Assembly: GCA_023055505.1 (NCBI GenBank)
Contig: JALIRH010000006.1
Location: forward strand, 29,060,105-29,124,104
Length of the DNA stretch: 64,000 bases
DNA from: Callipepla californica brunnescens
Taxonomy: Eukaryota > Chordata > Aves > Galliformes > Odontophoridae
Direction: 5' to 3'
The position numbers were made by a program, and so were the translations under genes. Within the stretch, counting starts at the first letter, position 1, and the number at the start of each line of letters is the position of its first letter. Positions 50,866-61,881 of this stretch are shown here, in pieces. The notes beneath the pieces are model-generated. The model had not been told where the DNA came from and ran no database searches. It saw only the letters and a program-made list of their open reading frames with translations.

Positions 50866-52308
50866 TACTGGAAGAAGATAGTGAGATCTCCGTGTAGCCT
50901 TCTCTTTCCCAGACTGAACAAGCTCATCTCCTTCAGCATGTCTTCATAGGAGAGGTGCTTCAGACCTCTGACTGTCTTCATGGCCCTCCTCTGGAAGCAC
51001 TCCAAAAGCTCCACATCTTTTCTCTGTTGGGAGTCCCAGACTTGGATGCAGTACTCCAGATGGGGCCTAGGATGGGCAGAGTAGAAAGGGACAATTACCT
51101 CCCTTGCCCTACTCACCACCTCTCTTCAGATTTAGCTCAAGATCCCACTGGCATTCTACACTGCAAGTGCCCACTGCTGGCTCATGTTAAGTTTTTCACG
51201 TATAGGCACCTGTAAATCCTTCTCAGCTAGGCTACTCTCAAGGATTTATTTTCCCAGCCTGTACACATATCTGGGATTACGTTGACTCAAGTGTAAAACC
51301 TTTGCACTTTGCTTTGTTGAACCTTACTGGGTTCAGACAGGCCCACCTTCTGGTTTTACCAAGGACCTTCTGGATAGTTTCCCTTCCATCTGCTGTATCA
51401 ACTACACCACTCAGCTTGGTGTCATCAGCAAACTTGCTGAGATTGCGCTCAATCCCATCATCTGTGCTATTGATAAAGATGTTAAAGAGTATCTGTCCCA
51501 AGACAAATCCCTGCGGGAGCACTGCTCATCACTGGTCTCTACCTGAACAAAGAGCCATTGACAACAACCCTCTGGCTACAACCTTACAACCTTCAAACCA
51601 ATTCCTTATCCACCAAATAGTCCAGCCTTCAAATCTATATGCTTCCAATTTAGAGATAAGGATGTTGTGGGGGACCATGACAAAGGCCTTGCAGAAGTCC
51701 AGGTAGATTGCATCATTTGCCTTCCCTTGGTCCACCAATGCTGTCACTCCATAATAGAAGGCCACTAGATTGATCAGGCACAATTTGCCCTTGGTGAAGC
51801 CATGCTGGTTGTCTTGGATCACCTGATCACCCCTCATCTGCCTTCCAGAGGAATACATTTCTGATCTTCCCAGGCACAGAGGTGCGGCTCACTGGCCTTT
51901 AGTTCCCCGGGTCCTCTTTTCTCCCTTTCTTAGAAATGCCAGTGATGTTTCCTTTTTTTTCCAGTCACCAAAGACTTTTCCTGACAGCCAAGACTTTTCA
52001 GATGTGATGGACTGTGCCTTGGCAATGACATCAGCCAGCTCTCTTAGCACTCCTGAATGTATGCTGTCTGGCCCAATGGACTATTACATACTCAGTCACA
52101 TGAGGAGGTCTTGGTCTTACTCTTATCCTTACAGTGGGGGGTGAGTTTGCTCCCCTAGTTCCCACCAAGAGGTTCATGGATAAGAGAAATATGAGAATTC
52201 TGGCTGCCAGTGAAGACTGAGGCAAAGAACTCAGAGTACCTCAGCCTTCTCCATATCTGCTGCAGCCAGTTCTCCTTTCTCATTTATGAAAGGAGGTACT
52301 TCAACTTG
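50866..52308 (-). mobile_element. CR1 LINE, about 1.4 kb, internal/3'-deleted copy
   Basis: This is the longest CR1 relic in the window. On the minus strand it starts near 52308 in the region before the reverse transcriptase (KAEVL-like block), runs through the whole palm, and ends near 50866 at the complement of 'cttctctttcccagactgaac'. The last few hundred bases of the element and the ATTCTATG terminus are absent. Because CR1 insertion starts from the 3' end, their absence implies a later deletion. Multiple stops and frameshifts show it is dead and old. Confidence 0.93.
50900..52262 (-). pseudogene. CR1 ORF2 reverse transcriptase relic
   Basis: Four open pieces on the minus strand follow the CR1 ORF2 order. 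They are the N-terminal side (52225-52031); a piece with QHGFTKGK and YLDFCKAF (51858-51529); a piece with FNIFIN and FADDTKL (51522-51277); and the C-terminal [11 protein letters not shown] piece (51119-50900). The first catalytic aspartate (in YLDFCKAF) and the FADD pair at about 51421-51432, the CR1 form of the YxDD active site, are still readable. In-frame stops separate the second and third pieces, and frame changes separate the others. It cannot make a functional enzyme. Confidence 0.9.
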
Positions 52309-52498
52309 TATAAAATAATTCCCATCAAAGAAAATATATGAATTTGTACATTCAAACATATTCAGCTTGAGCGTTACCAGATCCTGCTAGTAATTTTTTT
52401 TCTGTAAGATTGATGTTCATATCAAGAGCTTACACAAGAATCATCTTAAGTCATTTAAAAAATATGGCTCCAAAATAAAGTCTTCCAGAAATAACACT

Positions 52499-52570
52499 CT
52501 TGACACTGGGGCCCTAGAGTGTGTCCAAAGAAGGGCAATAAAGCTGGTGAAGGACCTAGAGTATTCTCAG
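52499..52570 (+). mobile_element. CR1 LINE, small internal fragment
   Basis: The string 'gagtgtgtccaaagaagggcaataaagctggtgaaggacctagag' closely follows the CR1 ORF2 block 'gagcatgtccagagaagggcaacaaa.ctggtgaagg..ctggag' in plus orientation. Neither end of an element can be traced, so this is an isolated scrap. It lies about 190 bases from the much longer minus-strand copy and must come from a different insertion. Confidence 0.75.
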
Positions 52571-55261
52571 AGTTCCCAAACAGACAAGTATTTTTCTCTG
52601 ACCAGCCATTATCCTTCCATCACAACACAGAAGTACCAGCCTGAAGCTTTTGAGATTAAGGCCAGGGTCATGAGGCTGCACTGCTTTATGACAACAGGAA
52701 TCCCTGCAGGTGAATACAGGACTGGTTATCTCCACTGACAGGCCGGGTCTCTCAGGCTAGTCATGAACTCTTTTAGGGCAAGATAAATATGGGCTGGGAG
52801 CCATAAGTCTTTGCCCAATGGAAGGCGAGTTCACATGTTGATATACTAAATCTCCTGTTTTCCTCCTATAAGGAATATACAGATCGTACCTGTTCAACAG
52901 AAAGAGAGAGACATCTTCAGCTTGGAAATTCATTTTTTTCCCCACTCCTTCCCTGGGAAAGAGACTGCCTGTTATAACAGAAAGCTTGATTGGCTTCAAT
53001 GGATTCAGTTGGATAAGGAAATCCAAAAAGAGTTTCTGAGGAGCAACAGAGTTTTGTGAACCTTTCTCATCAGTGCCTGCAGGACTTAGCCATGCAAACA
53101 GATTCTCCATCACCATCCACAGACAGTGCATAAGAGATTCAGTGGTCTTCTAAACAGACTTGTGCAATAAAACATAACAGAAGGGAACACAGATTTCACA
53201 CAACCCTGTATTACAGGAACACATAATTACTTAGAGTCTATATTTGATGATCACTCTCACTGCCATAAAAATTCATAATACAATAGAAATGCATAATTTC
53301 CATAGACATTGGTCCATAAAATCATATCTTTCTCATACCTTTGCAGGCCCCTTTGACCTAGATGCAGATTAGAGAGGGGCTGGAAGGTTTATTTCCAGGA
53401 TTTGTATGGTTTTACTGGGCCACCAGCCTTGTTCTTCATCACCTACAGCTGCCTGTGTCTTGGGAACAATGGCAGAGACTTTCTCACTCTTACTCCTTTC
53501 CAAGTCACATCCAGAGATCTTGGTCTTTGAACATTTTCAAAGTGGAGAAATACACACTAGAGTGGCACGTACTGACATTCTCAAGAAGTACCTCAAGAGA
53601 ACATTTGTGGGACAAATGTCACGGAAAGACGGTGAACAGGTATGACGAGTACATGTTGAGTCATGATGACGCTCATACTATGCATTCACTACTTATGTCA
53701 TTCATTATCCTCATATGCTAACAGGCTGTAAAATTCTCAGAACACACATCTTCACTACCGTGCATCATGTCAAAAGCTGCTACTCTCACTCTTCTACCTA
53801 CTTACATGTAGGCAAACTCAGAAGACAGTGCCATTAGCTTCCTTTTTGTTCATTACCTGAGAGCAATCTCCTTTAATCTGTGGGAAGCGTTGCTTCTACC
53901 AAGATAAAGGCAAGGCTGCACATAAGCATCTAAGTAAACTGCTTCACCATGGGAACATGAGTTAAGCTGCCAGTAATAAATACATTTATTGGGTAGACAG
54001 TAAAAAGTACTGAAGAGTTTAAAATAAATTCTGAGTTATTTAAACTTAATTTATGACCAGGAAAATAAACCTTCTCTTCTACCATTATTGTTTTTTATCT
54101 GGGCCATCAAATGTCACACCCTACTGATTCTGGATGTAAGGTCACTGGAAACAACATATCAGTGGTGTCAGCAATACAAATCAAGTGAAATTCCCCTAAA
54201 AATAAAAATGTCAGGAGTAAAATAATAGGCAATAGTTATTTCATGGTATGAAAGTCTTGTAATATATCAAGAGCTCACCTTTTCCTATCTTTATCATATA
54301 TCACTTTGAACATTAAGTACATCGAGATTTCATATATTCTAAATATAGATATTGTATCTAGCTAAAACAATAATATAAAATAAAAGTACACTGAAATGAT
54401 GGCATAGCTTTGGATTGATTTTTTTGTACTGCTTCCTAATTTATATTAAATGATGAAGCAATAGCCCTGTGTATGAAACACAGCACCAGGGGTGTACCAG
54501 CTTTCCTAGTTGTTGCTTTCTAAGAATCTCTTTCTGTGTTAATAGAATATAGGAAAGTAAAGTGGATTTGGATTTTCTGGATTCACAAGAAGGAGAAGGG
54601 ATGGCCCTTCCCCCTGCGTGACCCTCCACAAAGACAGGTCAGCACAAACCACATGTTGCAGGAAGCAGCAACAAATGCCACTAAGATGGCACCAGGCAGC
54701 ACATATTTGTGGAAACACCTCCTCTGAAGTGCTTCTATAGAGAAACACATCTGCGTCTACTGAACTGCCTTTAGTAAAGAAAGGGATTTCCTCAGGCCAT
54801 TTGTAACTGTTATTAAATGTCTTCAGATAGCAGGTTACTAATTTGGCTGGCATCATCATGCTGAATTATAACTAAATATGCTGAACATCACACCACATTC
54901 CCTGTGATGTTCATGCTAAGAATACCCATGGCCACATCTTTTGCCTGATAGTGTGTGTCACTCCCATTGCACCAGGGAAGATGAAGGAAGGAACAGGATG
55001 TGCACAGGCTGCCACAAAGCAGCTGGGGAGTTGGAGCTCCCTGTTGCGTCAGTCTGGCAAGGACAGGATGCAGCCAGGGACTGCTCCTTCTTTGGGATGG
55101 ATTTTCAGGCAGAATTTGTAGCTATTTTTTTCTCCCATGTATGTTTCAGTGGCGTTCGTAGCAGGTGTAAGTACTCCTCACACATTACTGTGTGAGTAAT
55201 ACTAAGAAGAAGGCTAAGATGGCATCCAGGATAGGAGGGAAAGGGGGCAAGGAGGTCAGGC

Positions 55262-55322
55262 AGTTGTGCTCAGTGAGCTTCAAAGGTCTCTTCCAACCAA
55301 AGTTTTCCATTCCATTCAATTT
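55262..55322 (+). mobile_element. Possible CR1 3' end scrap
   Basis: The words 'tgagcttcaaaggtctcttccaaccaaagttttccattcc' resemble the CR1 terminus 'gatc.t.aaggtcccttccaaccc.a...attctatg' in plus orientation. The terminal repeats have become ATTCCATTC. The match is short, so I hold it as probable rather than certain. Confidence 0.5.
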
Positions 55323-55849
55323 TATCGCAACACAGTGTTGCCCCATCCCTTACATTATACATGAGCACAGAAGCACTTTGGCCTCATTGATGTTGAGGGT
55401 GCCCAATGTTATACACATGTACAATGTGCAGATGTGTTGGTGATGAAGCATGTGGTGAAGGCACAGATGAGTGAAACTTTGCAGATTAAAGGTCAGTCCT
55501 ACCAGCAGTCTCCTGTGCATGGTCTTCTGATAGGGCTGATACATAATGGCATCATGTGGAATACCAGCTGAAAGGCATGTCACCTCATTCTAGCTTGGAC
55601 CTGTAAGATGTATTCCCCAAAGCACACCTTAAAAAAAGGAGAACCTGGAACTGCTTTTCCCTGTTCTATTATTTACGCTATGGAAGAATCAAGATACTGA
55701 CTTTGATGAACTGCGTGTATGGTCGTTTTCATTCCTTGTAGTACTGCCAAAACATTGTCCTAGGCATGGAAAAAATGAAATATTTCTCACAAGCACATTT
55801 TTATCATGTCAGGGACTCTGCTGTTCCTCAGGATGATGGACTTTCCTTT

Positions 55850-55868
55850 TTCTGATTCTGATTCTGAT
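55850..55868. repeat. (TTCTGA)3 hexanucleotide repeat
   Basis: Three tandem TTCTGA units; a minor simple repeat. Confidence 0.6.
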
Positions 55869-57496
55869 TTTCTCTCTCCTGCATTAACCTGCTGTGATCT
55901 CATCAGGAGAGCTGATCCACAAAACTGAGGTTAGAGAGAATGTTACTTAACCTAATAATTGGTCTGACAAGTTTTTAAATGTCTTTTAATATTTTCTCCT
56001 CGGTTGTGTTCTCATTCACACTGTGCACATAGCAGCTGAGTAGCAGTAGGCATGGACACAGCCGTGAAGCCTGTAGTTTCCTTCCCCATGGTATACAAAC
56101 ATATTTAAACTCCAGAGCAATCTGTGAAGCAGTCTGATTTACTCTGACCTGCATGCACACCCTTTCTTTGTGCTTTTATCTGCGAGACATTTGAAAATCT
56201 ATTTATTGCACAAAAGTAAGGTTACCCATGCTGCCAAAAGAAATCCTGGCTTTATCAGCGAGGGGTTCAAGAACACTGCAGACAGACAAGGTCCATGGGG
56301 CTGCACAAATATACATCAGCCTTGACCCACAGGAACTGCTGCTGGGCTCATTGTGTCGCCCCTGCGATGCAAACCCAGTGCCTCTTTCCTGAGAAAACTG
56401 AGATGCCTGAAGTGACTCCACTTGGTAATTCTGTCAGCAATCTGATCAGAATGATTAATGGTCATTCTGGTCAACACAGGATTTAATTCAGGGTCATGGA
56501 AAACAAAAAAAAGATAAAAGGTCACCTTCCCAACCAACCTCTATTTATGTAGAGATTTTTGTTATGAAAGGAATTCATCTGACAAGGTTTCTATAAGCAA
56601 TGTGTTAATTATTTATACATTTCATAGAAAATGAGTTCATACACAGATTCAGATTGAGCTGAAATTGCTGGCGTGGGGCACAGAGACGTAGTATGATGAT
56701 GAGCATCATCTAGATTGACAGGGCTGAGCCCAGGGAAACGTATGGGCTTAAATGCACACTAAGCCTGGTATTACACACAGCCAGATCAACTTACAGCAAA
56801 TATTACGCGCACTGGCTAAATTGAAGTCCAAAAATAAATCTTGTCTTGAAGAAAAATATTAGCTTTTGTGGCACATTTATCGGCACATCTGTCTGCAGGA
56901 AGGCAGCCTGCTGTCATTCATTTTGAGATTCAAAGTGGCAGAAATTTGAAACGAATAATGATACAGCAGTTTTATTCAGTCTCTGGAAGTTTGAAGGGAA
57001 CACTGTCAGCCTTTAGGCACTGAATTTCAGTCAGAAGTAATTTCCAATATTGCTTCATCCTATTACTTGTAAATTCAATACAATTAGAGGCATATTCAGT
57101 TCATTACCAAGTTGAGCTCTTGCCCAGTTTTTTTCAGCCTGTTGCTTTTTCAAAACACTTTATTAAAAAACTTGCTTGGCTGTCACACGTTTTAAAGGAA
57201 AATAATATCTCACAACCAATCATTTAGTAAGATAACTCAGCCACACAGTGCAGAAAAGCAAAAACATAACCTCAGCAGAAGTAGAAGGAGAGTTAGAAAT
57301 AACCTCTGCTTGGGGGCACATATATTGAACTCACACCTGAAATATCTATTAGCTGTATTTTCATTCAGGGAGTGCCAGGACATCTGAGCAAAAAGTGAAA
57401 ATTATTTCACCACATCACTGCTGCTCTGTTCTTTCTGCTGCTTCATTGCTCAACTGTGAAAAATCATGCAGCCATGAGCAAATATTTCCATCCTTT

Positions 57497-57546
57497 ATGA
57501 TAGAGTATCCTGAGTTGGAAGGGACCCATAAGGATCATCAAGCCCT
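57497..57546 (-). mobile_element. CR1 LINE, isolated terminal 50 bases
   Basis: The plus-strand string 'tgatagagtatcctgagttggaagggacccataaggatcatcaagccc' is the complement of a CR1 3' end. It is cut off after about 45 bases by the start of a second CR1 terminus in the same orientation. No continuation of this first copy is recognisable beyond the second. Confidence 0.85.
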
Positions 57547-57880
57547 TCACAGAATCACAGAATGACAGAATTGCAGGGGTTGGGAGAGACCTTCAGAGAT
57601 CACTGAGTCCAACCCCCTGCCAAAGCGGCTCCCTAGCTCAGGTTGCACAGGTAGGCATCCAGGAGGGTCTGTAACATCTCCAGAGAAGGAGACTCCACCA
57701 CCTCTCTGTGCAGCCTGTGCCAGTGCTCCATCACTGCACTGTGTGTCCCCAGATTTGTGCAAAATTTCCTATGCTTCAGTTTGTGGCCATTTCCCCTTGT
57801 CCTGTCACCACACACTACTGGGAAGAGTGATGGGCTCTTTAGTGATGGGCTACAGCAATTCTCAGGCAGGCCCTGCTCAG
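57547..57880 (-). mobile_element. CR1 LINE, about 0.33 kb, 3' end intact
   Basis: It begins with 'ttcacagaatcacagaatgacagaattg' (terminal repeats) followed by 'ggttgggagagaccttcagagatcactgagtccaaccccctgcc', the complement of a CR1 3' UTR. It then covers the ORF2 C-terminus: the minus strand encodes GDRTRGNGHKLKH and HWHRLHREVVESPSLE. This wording differs from the copies at 16 kb and 41 kb, so a different CR1 subfamily is represented. An 11-base word, 'agtgatgggct', is duplicated at about 57829-57855. The 5' boundary is vague and could extend to about 57920. Confidence 0.92.
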
Positions 57881-58344
57881 TGCAACATCTGTAGATGCTG
57901 AGGGGAATTTTTCCATGGGTTAGCAATAAAAGCAATCTTCCATTAGCCTCAGGATCCTGCCCTGCCCATAAGCAGCATTAGGAGAATCTCACAACTGGGC
58001 AGCAGGAAGGGTCTCTGGAGCTGACAGTCTCCCAAACAGTTTTATCTATATTAAATGACTTTCTAGTTATTATTTATTCATTTCCTTCTTCTTACAGGCA
58101 TCATCTTTTAGGAAGAAGTATCCACCTACCTAACTATGTGTGTGAGCTTTTTGTCCTTTCTCTTGTTCTTGTGTTTTGTCCTTTTCTCCTTTTTTTTCTC
58201 CTCTCCTTCTTGTTTCACTGTGGCTGTTGTAACTTCTTAAATTTTCCTCCACAGCATTTTTTAATTCTCATTTTAGTTTTTCTCCTACTCCTGGTTTCAG
58301 CCCTGTCCCTCTTTCTTCTCATTGAAATATCAAAGTTGAGGCAG

Positions 58345-58362
58345 AGACAGACAGACAGACAG
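58345..58362. repeat. (GACA)n short repeat
   Basis: Four GACA units in tandem; minor simple repeat. Confidence 0.65.
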
Positions 58363-58533
58363 AACCACCACAGGGCTTTTAACTACTATCACTGAAAGGC
58401 CTGTGGGAAGCTGAGCTCTAAGAGCTAACAATTAGGGCCACTGATAGATCGAGGAAAACAACACTAAATCAGTTCTATGTCTTTCAAAGTACTAGATGGC
58501 CAGGAGGGCCAGAAACACAATGTATTATTTGTT

Positions 58534-58567
58534 AAAAAAAAGAAAAGAAAAGAAAAGAAAAGAAAAG
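58534..58567. repeat. (AAAAG)6 pentanucleotide repeat
   Basis: Eight A bases open a run of six AAAAG-type units. The same motif forms the large tract 3.3 kb downstream, so this locus holds two independent AAAAG tracts of very different length. Confidence 0.9.
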
Positions 58568-60484
58568 TTCTTTAAAGTGAGAGCATGTTGTTTGGAGCAC
58601 ACAGATGTGCAGGCAGGCTGAGCCCATCCTGTAATAACAGCAGGAAGCTAGGAGTGGACCAGGGTTTGCCAGTACTCACAGCAGTGGGGTCTGGGACTCC
58701 TGTCACACTCACCGTGTCTCAGCCTGCAAGCCCATCAATCCAGGACATTGCACCAACACTGACACATCCCAAAAGGGCTGAAGGGCTGACAGGACAGTGC
58801 TGGCGGCACCTCACAAAGAGTAGTTACTCCTTGAGTCTCTCAGAAGCCACAACAGGCAGATAAATCAATCACAGTCTAACCATGTCTGGCAGTGGATGCA
58901 TTCACACCTCGTGGGTGGAAGTGAATTGTCTTCTTGTTTGGTAATTCAGTTGTTTAGTCCTGAGATCAGTTTGCCAGTTTGAATCAGAGCAGATTTCTGT
59001 AACTCAGCACTGCATGTCAGAGCTTGAGTGAAACAAATGCTTCAGCCTTCTTCAAACTTCTGAGTATTCTGACCTTCAGAACTCGTACCATGAATTTTTC
59101 AATTAACTAGCTCATAATTAAATCAACTGATTAAATAAAGAAGTTTTAGTTGATAAAGTACCGTTATGCATTCAGATGGCACAGGAGTTTTAATGATATG
59201 CAGATTGTCCCTAAGAGCAGCTCAAAAATGGGCTCCTTCCTCCCACACAGCTTCACAGGTCCCTCCTGCCCCACAGTCTCCTTGCTGCCACCACAGCCCA
59301 CGCAAATGGGGAATGACAGTCCCAGCTACAAGGACATGGGAAAATTTGTCTCTGTCTGTTGCCCTGTTGGGAATGTGCATTGATGATTTTTGTCCCCATT
59401 TTGCTCACCAAAAGGAAGCTATGATACCACCTCCACTATGGGATGCTCCAAGATGGGCTGGTGAGCTGTCCAGCTCATGTCCCCATGTTTGAACGGAGCT
59501 TGATCTGTCCTGTCCTAGTGATTCAGCACCCAGCACAAAGGCACACACAAGCAACCACTCTTGAGCAGAGCAGGGAGGGGTTGTCACTGGGTATTTTTGT
59601 GTGGGTGACACAAAAGCTGAAAGAAAAGCTGAGACAAAGGAAAAAACAAGCATTACTCAAACAAGTACTGGGAGATGTGACATTAGCAAAAGCAGATTTT
59701 TGACTGAACGCGACCTGAAGCAACTATGCAACTGAAAAGGATGTCCTCCCCTGTTATTTGATTCGGCTTTTCAGCAAAAGTTTCTGGCTTCTGTGTAAGG
59801 TGGTGGCAGAACCTATGAATTTCTCCCTCCAACAAAAGCAACTGCTGGAGCTCTCGGTCTTGGCTCACCATTGGTCCCAAGCACCAGTGGGCACTGATTT
59901 AAATTCTAACATGTGACTGTTGAAGATATATCAAGCCCAGTGCAGTCTTGTCATCAGCTTGAGCAGAAAGGACTTTCCGTTATATATGAACAACACCTGG
60001 CTTTGGATCACTATCAGTCTGCATCAGAAAAAGATGTCTGCCTTAGAAGTTTATCCTTACCACCCCTTAAACGTGGCCAACATGGCAAATACAACTACAG
60101 AAAACATATTTCTTGGAGAAACAATGCACTTGGGTTTTTTCTAAGAGCTCTTTAGGCTGCTTCCTCAACACTAATCTTTCTTCCAAATGTAGGACCTGAT
60201 ATACAACATGAAGCCATGCGTCCTGCTCCAAGTCTAAATTTAGACTCCTCAGAACTGAAATTATACCAGAGGAAAAAAATGTATAACAATGGTCTTTATT
60301 TAATTTGACATATCCCTCTTCAACTACTTCCCTTGCAAAATCCTTTTGTGTTCTAAGTAGGACAGTTTCTTTCTTTTGTATAATTCAAGTGTGGCGTTAG
60401 TGGGAGCTACCCATTTAAAAACGTGCACACGCAGAAGTAGAAAGATAAAACAAGTCTGAAAAAGCCAAACTGCTTAATGCTGCA

Positions 60485-60551
60485 AACAGAGAAGAGGGAA
60501 GAAGGGAAGGAAAGAAAACAAAATCACAGAAAAAAAAAAAGGTAGAAGTTG
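60485..60551. repeat. Purine-rich low-complexity patch ending in poly(A)
   Basis: GGAAG/GAAAG words lead into an 11-base A run at about 60530-60540. Low-complexity sequence, no element recognised. Confidence 0.6.
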
Positions 60552-61232
60552 AACAGTATTTTGCTGATCTCTCTTGGGCAAGGATACATCTAATATTTAT
60601 CACATTGCCAATATTTTGACACAATCATTTAAATATCTCACTATTGAAACAACCTGAACAGAGATAATGTCATATTAATAAGCATAATAACAACATAAGA
60701 CGCCACAAATCAATTCCCTGGTGTGCATTCCTTCTGTCAGCATTTTGTCTATGTTTTTTTCACTTTGTGGAAGCGCAGGAATGGGAGCAGGATCAGCTGC
60801 TGCTCCAACCTGAAGGCATAATCACATCTTTGGGACACAACAACTGATTGTGGTGATGCAACCAAGCAGATGGTACGATCAGAGGAAGGAAAACAGTCTT
60901 AGAATCAAACAAGTGTGTTTAATAACAGAGAGGAACCCAACTCCAAAATATAATTCATACTCTGTAATGGTACTAAACTGAATGTTTTTAAAACATTTCC
61001 AAGATGTATTGCTTGATTTTTAATTCCTGAACTGTGCATATAGCACATTTGTTTGATTTAGTGTCTAAAATAAACTTTTAATACTTTTTATTCCTGCTAG
61101 CACTGAGACAATTAACACAGCAAAGGAGGAGCATCTAGAACTCCATCTTCCTCCCCAGCCCACCCTTTAACAGTGTTCTGATGTGCAATTCTGGCTGTGC
61201 AGCTCAGCTTTCCCTGAGCTTTGCAGCCTCAC

Positions 61233-61425
61233 TGGTAGATATTAGGGAAAATTTCTTCTCAGAAAGAGTGGTGATGCAGTGGCACAGGCTGCCCATGGAG
61301 GTGATGGGGTCAAGTGTTCAAGAACTGTGTAGATGTGGCACTGAGGTTACTGGGCATCATGGGGATGGGCTGATGGCTGGACTCGATCTTAGTGATTTTT
61401 TCCTATCTTAATGATTTTGTGGTAC
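61233..61425 (+). mobile_element. CR1 LINE, about 0.19 kb 3' end
   Basis: In plus orientation the segment reads 'gatattagggaaaatttcttctcagaaagagtggtgatgcagtggcacaggctgccca', then 'caagaactgtgtagatgtggcactgagg', 'gatggctggactcgatcttagtga' and the terminus 'aatgattttgtgg'. These are the last ORF2 codons and the 3' UTR of one CR1 group, the same group as the scrap at 23711-23796. The terminal ATTCTRTG unit is mutated to ATTTTGTG. It is 5'-truncated. Confidence 0.94.
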
Positions 61426-61739
61426 ACTGTCTTCTGGTAGTGTCAGAGGGGGTTGCTCTGTGTTAGGAGGGAAAGAATGCAAACACAGTATTACAAAACA
61501 CAGGCAGCTAGATAATGTGATAATGAGCTTCAGGTGGATCTCTGAAATGTATTGAGCATGTGTTGGAACAAGAGGTGAGTGAGACTCTCTAGACAGTTTC
61601 CAACACAGAGATGACAGATCATTAGATGGTGGTGCCTGGGGAAGGTGTGACCACAGAAGAACAGATAAAAAAATCATCTAATAAGTAAAAAGAGGCACAG
61701 GTTTGCTTCACTGGGAAAAGGGAGGCATATGAAAACAGA
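61426..61739. other. Short unique spacer
   Basis: Unique-looking sequence between the CR1 end and the pentanucleotide tract. Nothing recognisable apart from a consensus-like splice donor word (AAGAG/GTGAGT at about 61575), which has no partner I can justify. Confidence 0.5.
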
Positions 61740-61881
61740 AAGGGAAGGGAAAGGAAGGGAAGGGAAGGGAAGGGAAGGGAAGGGAAGGGAAGGGAAGGGA
61801 AGGGAAGGGAAGGGAAGGGAAGGGAAGGGAAGGGAAGGGAAGGGAAGGGAAGGGAAGGGAAGGGAAGGGAAGGGAAGGGAA
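61740..61881. repeat. (AAGGG)n pentanucleotide block, 28 units
   Basis: From 61741 to 61880 there are 28 consecutive five-base units; all read AGGGA except one AAGGA at 61751-61755. The plus strand is purine only and each unit carries a GGG triplet, so the strand has the composition needed for G-quadruplex or triplex (H-DNA) folding. No transposon tail explains it, since the nearest CR1 ends 315 bases earlier and CR1 has no poly(A). Confidence 0.98.

Larger units (their letters stand above)
52309..57496. other. Unique non-coding DNA with two CR1 scraps
   Basis: Apart from the CR1 scraps at 52499-52570 and 55262-55322 and a short TTCTGA repeat, no repeat or gene is recognised. The block at about 56560-57260 is AT-rich, repeat-free and has homeodomain-like cores; it may be a conserved non-coding element, unproven. 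Confidence 0.5.
57881..61232. other. Unique DNA with pyrimidine- and purine-rich patches
   Basis: No gene is supported. A pyrimidine-rich stretch (58149-58322) produces a spurious hydrophobic open frame. Minor simple repeats lie at 58345-58362 and 58534-58567. A perfect 16-base palindrome is at 60231-60246, and a purine-rich patch is at 60485-60551. Confidence 0.55.

Noticed and set aside
58138..58395. Open frame predicting several membrane segments
   Set aside because: The hydrophobic residues come from a pyrimidine-rich low-complexity tract that yields Leu/Phe/Ser codons; no other coding evidence.
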